From NCBI GenBank assembly GCA_031428975.1, contig JANOYR010000102.1:1-6324 (forward strand): 6,324 nucleotides of DNA, given 5' to 3'. A model generated the notes under the pieces. The model did no database searches. It had not been told where the DNA came from and saw only the letters and a list, made by a program, of their open reading frames with translations. Below, in pieces: positions 1-4,501 of this stretch. Position 1 is the stretch's first letter. The number at the start of each line of letters is the position of its first letter. The position numbers and the translations under genes are program-made. This stretch comes from JAAFIP01 sp031428975 (GTDB lineage Bacteria; Pseudomonadota; Gammaproteobacteria; Burkholderiales; Burkholderiaceae_C).

Positions 1-86
1 ATACCGTTGGCATAGCCGCGAGGAGCTGTCCAATGCGGCGGCTGCAAATGGCGGTGGGCGCTGTGTGGCTGGGCATTGGTGGTCAT
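1..86 (-). CDS. RidA (YjgF/YER057c/UK114) family protein, N-terminal fragment
   Basis: Reading leftward from an ATG at 86-84, 28 codons are visible before the window ends, so this is a 5' fragment of a gene whose 3' part lies outside. After a short variable lead the peptide reads LQPPHWTAPRGYANG, which matches the conserved opening of RidA proteins (an L-x-P-x-x-W-x-x-P-x-G-Y-A-N-G pattern). RidA enzymes hydrolyse enamines and imines to ketones plus ammonia; the superfamily also includes 2-aminomuconate deaminase. It starts 43 bp after the ligase stop on the same strand, with only a weak Shine-Dalgarno-like GGA about 8 bases before the ATG. Next to a 2-aminobenzoyl-CoA monooxygenase/reductase, a role in deaminating the enamine ring product is a reasonable inference. 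The catalytic arginine region is not in view, so activity cannot be judged. The family call rests on about 15 residues. Confidence 0.75.
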   Translation of the reverse strand, partial: MTTNAQPHSAHRHLQPPHWTAPRGYANG

Positions 87-129
87 GGGAAGTATCCGTA
101 ATGGGTAAAGTAATGCGCGGAAAATACGT

Positions 130-1761
130 TTAAGCAGTGCGCAATTTGAAGCGCTGCAGCTTACCCGTTTCAGTGCGCGGCAATTGGTCCATAAAAATGA
201 CCTCTCTGGGGTATTTGTAGGGGGCAATACAAGCTTTGACGTGCTCTTGCAGCATTTTGGCTGTGGCGGCATCAGGTGCGTGGCCGGGTTTGAGCACCAC
301 CACAGCCCGCACCAACATGCCGCGCTGAGGGTCTGGCTGTCCGATCACGGCACATTCGGTCACCGCAGGGTGCAGCATCAGGGTGTCTTCTACCTCTGGC
401 GCACCTACGTTGTAGCCCGAGGTGATTATCATGTCATCAGCGCGCGATTGGTAGAAAAAATAGCCTGCTTCGTCTTGTATGAACGCATCGCCGGGGTAGT
501 TCCAAGCATTTCTCACGTATTGGTTTTGCCGCGAATCGTCCAAGTATTTGCAACCAGTAGGACCTGACACGGCCAGTTTGCCGACCTGGCCAGGTGGCAA
601 CTCCACGCCCGCGTCATCGACCACCTTGGCTCTGTAGCCGGGCACCACGCGGCCAATGGCTGTGCCGAGGCCAGACTGGGGCAGTGCATCGCCGGGCGAT
701 GAAATGAAAATATGGAACATCTCAGTAGCGCCAATTCCGTCGAGCATGTCAAGTCCTGTGGACGCTTTCCAAAGTTGGCGCGTAGCCTGTGGCAAAGCCT
801 CGCCAGCGCTCACGCTCACGCGCAGGCTGGGCAGTTTGCTTGCTGCTGCAAAGGCCGCCGCTTGGCGGTAAAAGGTGGGCGCGGTGTAGCACACGCTGGC
901 ACCCACCTGCGCAATGGTGTCCACCAAGCTCTGCGGTGTGTAGGGCGCATCGGAGAAGTAAGTGCTCGCGCCAAAGGCCATGGGAAACACCAGCAGCCCC
1001 CCCAAGCCAAAGGTAAAAGCCAAGGGCGGCGAACCCACCACGATGTCGTCTGGCGTGAGGCGCAGCACATGGCGCGGCCATGTTTGGCAGGCGGCCAAAA
1101 TATCGCGGTGCGTGTGTACGGCGGCTTTGGGTTTACCCGTGGTGCCAGAAGTAAAGGCCATCATGGCGGGGTCGTCTGCCAAGGTGGCGCAGGCTTTGAA
1201 CTGCCCGTCTTTGGCGCCAGCGCGGACGGCCAAGCTGCCGGGCGTGTTCATGAGGTTAAAGGCGATGACAGGGCAGGGCAGCGGCTGTGCGGCGCAGGCA
1301 AGCTGCAGTTCATCCAAAAGCAATGCATCGCACAGCGCCAATTGCGGCTGGGCTTTGTCCAATATCTCACCCAACTCCTTGGCGCGAAGAAGCGGCATGG
1401 TGGCCACGGCCACCATGCCCGCTTTGACCACGGCCAGCCATGCCAAGGCCATACCGATGGAGTTACCGCCGCGCAGCAGCACCCTGTTGCCCGCAACGAG
1501 GCCCAAGTCCTCTACGAGCACTTGGGCAATGCGGTTCACCCGCTCCAGCGCATCGCCGTAGCTCAGTACGATGCGGGGAGACCGCAGCATCGGGCGGTCT
1601 GCCCAGCCTTTGCTATGGACGGCATCATCGAGCAAGGCCACCACCGTGTTGGCTTGTTCGGGAATTTGCAGCTCGGGCAAATCGTAGTGCATGTGTGCAC
1701 GTTGCGCAGGTGGCGGCAAGCGGTCGATCACAAAACGGTCGATGTGCGCACTGGTTGCCAT
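130..1761 (-). CDS. abmG: 2-aminobenzoate/benzoate-CoA ligase (AMP-forming)
   Basis: Complete 543-residue ANL-superfamily ligase that should activate an aromatic acid with ATP and CoA to the aroyl-CoA, the entry step of the pathway, in the cytoplasm. Visible motifs in order: the phosphate-binding loop FTSGTTGKPK at 203-212, the aromatic-ligase stretch TAPTFYR at 293-299, the adenine-binding motif around GATE at 344-347, the ATP-ribose aspartate in YPGD at 422-425, the hinge SRADDMIITSGYNV at 439-452, and the catalytic lysine K534 in PRTETGKLQR. Length is usual for benzoate-CoA ligases. The start MATSAHIDRF fits relatives and has a good ribosome site. It follows the acyl-CoA dehydrogenase gene by 11 bp, so the two are surely co-transcribed. 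The substrate is inferred from the linked monooxygenase/reductase: 2-aminobenzoate is favoured, while salicylate or benzoate cannot be excluded from the protein alone. The symbol follows the Azoarcus evansii gene and should be read as abmG-like. Confidence 0.9.
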   Translation of the reverse strand: MATSAHIDRFVIDRLPPPAQRAHMHYDLPELQIPEQANTVVALLDDAVHSKGWADRPMLRSPRIVLSYGDALERVNRIAQVLVEDLGLVAGNRVLLRGGNSIGMALAWLAVVKAGMVAVATMPLLRAKELGEILDKAQPQLALCDALLLDELQLACAAQPLPCPVIAFNLMNTPGSLAVRAGAKDGQFKACATLADDPAMMAFTSGTTGKPKAAVHTHRDILAACQTWPRHVLRLTPDDIVVGSPPLAFTFGLGGLLVFPMAFGASTYFSDAPYTPQSLVDTIAQVGASVCYTAPTFYRQAAAFAAASKLPSLRVSVSAGEALPQATRQLWKASTGLDMLDGIGATEMFHIFISSPGDALPQSGLGTAIGRVVPGYRAKVVDDAGVELPPGQVGKLAVSGPTGCKYLDDSRQNQYVRNAWNYPGDAFIQDEAGYFFYQSRADDMIITSGYNVGAPEVEDTLMLHPAVTECAVIGQPDPQRGMLVRAVVVLKPGHAPDAATAKMLQEHVKACIAPYKYPREVIFMDQLPRTETGKLQRFKLRTA

Positions 1762-1768
1762 GGTGTTA

Positions 1769-1774
1769 CCCCTT
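1769..1774 (-). promoter_or_regulatory. Ribosome binding site of the ligase gene
   Basis: On the minus strand AAGGGG lies seven bases before the ligase ATG and overlaps the TAA stop of the preceding acyl-CoA dehydrogenase gene. This supports the chosen start and suggests translational coupling between the two genes. Confidence 0.65.
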
Positions 1775-3029
1775 AGTTGCCTGCGCTTTGCAGCGCGGCT
1801 TTGCCAATAATGAGCTGCTGCACCTCGGTTGCGCCTTCGTAGATGCGCAGTGCGCGGATGTCGCGGTACAGGTGCTCTATCGCGTTACCCACCTGCACGC
1901 CAGCGCCGCCGTGCATTTGCAGGGCCATGTCAACCACGCGGCTGGCGTTTTCGGTGGCCACCATTTTGGCCATGGCCGCTTGGGCGGTGTAGCTTTTGGG
2001 CAGCGCGCCGCCGTTTTTGGCCGACATGTCGCGCACCCAAGCGGCGCGGTAGGTCAACAGTGCGCCCGCGTCAATCAAGGCGGCCATTTCGCCCAGTTTG
2101 GCTTGTGTGAGCTGAAAATCAGCCAAATTTTGGCCAAACATCTTGCGGTTTTGCGCATAGCGTATGGCCTCTGCCAAGGCTCGGCGTGCCATGCCCAGTG
2201 CTGCGCCCGCGACCGATGGGCGAAAAATATCCAAGCTTTGCATGGCCAATTTAAAGCCCAGATTTAGCTCGCCCAGCAAAGCGCTGGCTGGCACAGCGCA
2301 TTGGTCAAACACCAGTGTGGCCAGCGGGTGCGGTGCCATCACTTGAATGTGGTGTGAATCATCGAGCCCGTGGGTGGGCGCATCCACAATGAAGGCACTG
2401 ATGCCGCGGGTGCCCAAACGGGGCTCGGTTTTGGCAAAAGTGACATAAAAATCGGCCATGCCGCCGTTGCTGATCCAAGTTTTGCTGCCAGAAAGCTTAA
2501 AACCAGCCGCTCCAGCAGAGTTTAAGGTTTTTGAGGCAGATGTCATTGCCATAGCGTCATATGTAGCTATTGTTTGCATAGCGGACACGTCGCTCCCGGC
2601 AACGGGCTCGCTCAGCGCAAAGGCCGCTACCATTTGCCCACTGGCCACACCGCGCAGGTATTTCTCGCGCTGCGCCGCACTGCCCGCAAGACTAATAGCG
2701 CCGCTACCCAAGCCCTGCATGGCAAATGCAAAGTCTGCCAGCGGCGAATGGTAAGCCAGCGTTTCGCGCATGACCACCAAGGCGCGGGAGTCCAATGCTT
2801 CCAATGCGCCGCCCCAAGCGGCGGGCACGCAGTAGCGCAGCCACTGGTTTGCGCCCAAGAGTTTGACCCAAGCTTTGCAGGCGGCGCGGTCGTCGCTTTC
2901 GTCAACCTGCTGCTTGGGCATCCAGTCGGCCAAACACCGACCCATTTCGCGGTGAACTGGATCAAAAAACGGCAAATCTAGGTGCGCGGTGGGGGCGGGC
3001 GCTGGCAAAGGGGGTGTTGCGCAAGACAT
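1773..3029 (-). CDS. Acyl-CoA dehydrogenase with an extra internal segment
   Basis: Complete 418-residue FAD-dependent acyl-CoA dehydrogenase. It should introduce a double bond alpha-beta to the CoA thioester and pass electrons to electron-transfer flavoprotein. Visible features: the flavin-binding segment AFALSEPVAGSD at 136-147, the beta-domain motif GSKTWISNGG at 181-190, the helical-domain stretch RKMFGQNLADFQLTQAKL at 295-312, QMHGGAG at 371-377, and the catalytic glutamate E398 in RIYEGATEVQQ at 395-405. Between AGSDVSAMQT and FKLSGSK it carries about 15 residues more than family members known to me (roughly residues 155-170), coinciding with a repeat-like DNA segment at 2521-2571. The reading frame is kept and downstream motifs are intact, so it may still be functional. 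AAGG at 3039-3036, six bases before the ATG, supports the start. In this cluster it probably oxidises an alicyclic or ring-opened CoA intermediate; the exact step is not determinable here. Confidence 0.9.
   Translation of the reverse strand: MSCATPPLPAPAPTAHLDLPFFDPVHREMGRCLADWMPKQQVDESDDRAACKAWVKLLGANQWLRYCVPAAWGGALEALDSRALVVMRETLAYHSPLADFAFAMQGLGSGAISLAGSAAQREKYLRGVASGQMVAAFALSEPVAGSDVSAMQTIATYDAMAMTSASKTLNSAGAAGFKLSGSKTWISNGGMADFYVTFAKTEPRLGTRGISAFIVDAPTHGLDDSHHIQVMAPHPLATLVFDQCAVPASALLGELNLGFKLAMQSLDIFRPSVAGAALGMARRALAEAIRYAQNRKMFGQNLADFQLTQAKLGEMAALIDAGALLTYRAAWVRDMSAKNGGALPKSYTAQAAMAKMVATENASRVVDMALQMHGGAGVQVGNAIEHLYRDIRALRIYEGATEVQQLIIGKAALQSAGN
2521..2571 (-). repeat. 51-bp repeat-like element, in-frame within the acyl-CoA dehydrogenase gene
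   Basis: Read on the minus strand, this AT-rich segment starts AATAGCTA, contains TGACATCTGCCT and ends CTTAAA. It matches 4451-4501 (plus strand) at 36 of 51 positions without gaps. It encodes residues 154-170 of the dehydrogenase, exactly where the protein is longer than its family. Positions 2551-2570 form an imperfect palindrome, ATAGCGTCATATGTAGCTAT, with eight of ten positions paired around a CATATG centre. A short dispersed palindromic repeat inserted in frame is the simplest reading. A chance resemblance of two AT-rich segments is the alternative. Confidence 0.55.
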
Positions 3030-3035
3030 GTTGAA

Positions 3036-3039
3036 CCTT
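3036..3039 (-). promoter_or_regulatory. Ribosome binding site of the acyl-CoA dehydrogenase gene
   Basis: AAGG on the minus strand, six bases before the ATG at 3029-3027 and inside the 27-bp gap after the crotonase stop. It supports the dehydrogenase start chosen here. Confidence 0.5.
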
Positions 3040-3056
3040 GTGGTGTGACAAAAAAC

Positions 3057-3911
3057 TCAATTACCTGCAAAAACAGGTGTCTGCTTGGCCGCAAAAGCCG
3101 TATAGGCGCGTTGAAAGTCGCCCGTGGCCATGCAGATGGCCTGCGCCTGCGCTTCGGCCTCTAGGGCTTGGTCTAGCCCCATGTTCCATTCTTGGTGGAG
3201 CATGGTTTTGGTCATGCCGTGGGCAAATGTGGGGCCGCTGGCCAAACTCTGCGCCAGCGCAGCGGCGGCGGCTTGCAGGTTGACACCTTCGTGCAGGGCA
3301 TTAAAAAAGCCCCAGTGCAAGCCCTCTTGCGCGGTCATGGCGCGTCCAGTGAACAAAAGCTCCGAAGCGCGGCCTTGGCCAATCATGCGCGGCAGCAAAG
3401 CGCAGGCGGCCATGTCAGCGCCCGCCAAACCCACGCGGGTGAACAAAAAGGCCACCTTGGCTTGTGGCGTGCCCAGCCGCACATCAGAAGCGAGCGCTAA
3501 CATAGCGCCAGCGCCAGCGCAGATACCGTCTACCGCCGCCACAATCGGCTGCGGGCACATACGCATGGCCTTGACCACGTCGCCCGTCATGCGGGTGAAT
3601 TCGAGCATTTCAGGCATGCTCATTTTGGTCAAGGGCCCAATAATTTCGTGCACATCGCCGCCCGAGCAAAAGTTGCCCCCCTGGCCCGTGAGCACAATGG
3701 CCTTGACATCGGTGGCGGTATTGAGCGCACGGAACAGTTCGCGCAACTCGGCATACGACGCAAAAGTCAACGGGTTTTTCCGCTCTGGGCGGTTCAGGCT
3801 GAGCGTGGCCACACCGCCATCAAAGGCATAGGCAAAATGCTGCGCTGCGTAGGCCGCATAGGGCTTGAACTGGCCGCGCATGGGGTTGGAGTCGGTGATG
3901 TAGTGTTTCAT
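3057..3911 (-). CDS. Crotonase-superfamily enoyl-CoA hydratase/isomerase-like protein
   Basis: Complete 284-residue crotonase-fold protein. The two oxyanion-hole segments that hold the thioester carbonyl are clear: GNFCSGGDVHEI at 79-90 and GICAGAGAMLALASD at 129-143. The early motif LNRPERKNPLTF (39-50) is also typical. By hand alignment, the two glutamates of true enoyl-CoA hydratases (rat Glu144 and Glu164) fall on Met137 and Phe157, so classical hydration is doubtful. Asp166 in VGLAGAD (160-166) lies close to the catalytic aspartate of dienoyl-CoA isomerases. It may therefore be an isomerase or ring-processing enzyme acting after the monooxygenase/reductase; the reaction is unknown. The ATG at 3911 has no strong ribosome site, and an alternative ATG at residue 11 (MRGQFKPYAA) would better match the N-termini I recall for relatives. 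It lies 23 bp after the MarR gene and 27 bp before the dehydrogenase gene. Confidence 0.85.
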   Translation of the reverse strand: MKHYITDSNPMRGQFKPYAAYAAQHFAYAFDGGVATLSLNRPERKNPLTFASYAELRELFRALNTATDVKAIVLTGQGGNFCSGGDVHEIIGPLTKMSMPEMLEFTRMTGDVVKAMRMCPQPIVAAVDGICAGAGAMLALASDVRLGTPQAKVAFLFTRVGLAGADMAACALLPRMIGQGRASELLFTGRAMTAQEGLHWGFFNALHEGVNLQAAAAALAQSLASGPTFAHGMTKTMLHQEWNMGLDQALEAEAQAQAICMATGDFQRAYTAFAAKQTPVFAGN

Positions 3912-3934
3912 GGCGCAAAAATGTTGTTATGGGT

Positions 3935-4402
3935 TTAGTCGGTCGCGGTTTGCAACGCGCTTTTCACACGCCCTAGCAGTCCGTGCAGGGCGCTGATATC
4001 GTGGCTGCCCAGCCCCGCAAAGGCTTGTACCACCCATTCCTCGTGGGCGAGCGCCATAGCGGCGAAGCTGGTGCGGCCAGCGGCGGTGAGCCGTACCCAA
4101 TAGGCGCGGCGATCGTGGCCGGGCGTGGTGCGCTCTACCAGGCCTTCGGCCACGAGTTGGTCGGTAATGCCCGTGACGGAGCCGCCCGTGACCATCATGC
4201 GCTTAGACAGCTCGCTCATTTTGAGCCCAGCGGGCGCACGTTCGAGTTGGGCGAGCAGGTCAAAGCGCGGCAGCGTGGTGTTGAATGCATCGCGCAGCTG
4301 GCCGCGCAACTGCTTTTCAATCAGCTGGGTGCAGGTGAGCATGCGCAGCCACAGGCGCAGTGCATCGGCGTGTTCAGAATGGGCGCGGGCTTCGAGATCC
4401 AT
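3935..4402 (-). CDS. MarR-family transcriptional regulator
   Basis: Complete 155-residue MarR-type winged-helix regulator, the usual length for the family. The DNA-binding domain spans about residues 44-107: helix LPRFDLLAQL, the MSELSKRMMVTGGSVTGITDQL helix-turn-helix with recognition helix near 74-87, and the wing signature D97-R-R-A-Y-W-V-R-L-T106, matching the MarR DxR...V.LT pattern. Flanking helices (8-40 and 111-152) would form the dimer interface. MarR proteins of aromatic-CoA pathways, such as CouR and BadR, generally repress and are released by a CoA thioester or related intermediate. By analogy this one probably controls the surrounding genes in response to an aroyl-CoA; that is inference. 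The ATG has no evident Shine-Dalgarno sequence, but the next Met (residue 21) would remove part of the first helix. The gene lies 63 bp after the monooxygenase/reductase gene and 23 bp before the crotonase gene. Confidence 0.92.
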   Translation of the reverse strand: MDLEARAHSEHADALRLWLRMLTCTQLIEKQLRGQLRDAFNTTLPRFDLLAQLERAPAGLKMSELSKRMMVTGGSVTGITDQLVAEGLVERTTPGHDRRAYWVRLTAAGRTSFAAMALAHEEWVVQAFAGLGSHDISALHGLLGRVKSALQTATD

Positions 4403-4465
4403 GGGTTGCGGGCTTATAAGGGGATTAAATGCACTTTTTACTATATTTTTAATAGCTAACTATGA
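4403..4465 (-). promoter_or_regulatory. AT-rich gap before the MarR gene: candidate internal promoter/operator
   Basis: This is the only sizeable AT-rich gap in the operon. On the minus strand it contains ATAGTTAGCTAT (4463-4452), a 12-bp palindrome with one mismatched pair, the size and type of site MarR dimers bind. The pentamer ATAGT occurs three times on the minus strand: 4469-4465 (inside the end of the monooxygenase gene), 4463-4459 and 4444-4440. TATAGT and TATAAG are possible -10 elements; the latter ends ten bases before the ATG, implying a nearly leaderless message. No convincing -35 box was found. Autoregulation by the MarR protein is inferred from position only. Confidence 0.4.
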
Positions 4466-4501
4466 CTATTTGACGGTGACATCTGCCTGTTTTTTCTTAA
4501 A
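4451..4501 (+). repeat. 51-bp repeat-like element at the end of the monooxygenase/reductase gene
   Basis: Second copy of the element at 2521-2571, in the opposite orientation. Blocks AATAGCTA, TATGAC, TGACATCTGCCT and CTTAAA are shared in the same register, 36 of 51 positions in all. It begins in the gap before the MarR gene and extends into the 3' end of the monooxygenase/reductase gene, whose last 11 codons or so (ending KKKQADVTVK) and TAG stop come from it. AATAG at 4451-4455 and CTATT at 4466-4470 can pair as hairpin arms around a 10-base middle. No long U-run follows in the direction of transcription, so a terminator role is not supported. Confidence 0.5.

Noticed and set aside
87..129. 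Possible terminator between the ligase and RidA genes
   Set aside because: No stem-loop with a following T-run is visible on the minus strand; the 43-bp gap looks like a simple intergenic spacer.
712..1776. Plus-strand open frame of 354 codons opposite the ligase gene
   Set aside because: Its translation has no recognisable domain and low-complexity composition. It lies wholly antisense to a gene with full ANL motifs, so it is a by-product of GC-rich codon use.
1440..2267. Plus-strand open frame of 275 codons spanning the ligase and dehydrogenase genes
   Set aside because: It runs antisense to two well-supported genes and across their junction, with no family resemblance or ribosome site.
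3124..3831. Plus-strand open frame of 235 codons opposite the crotonase gene
   Set aside because: It is antisense to a gene with intact crotonase motifs and its translation resembles no family.
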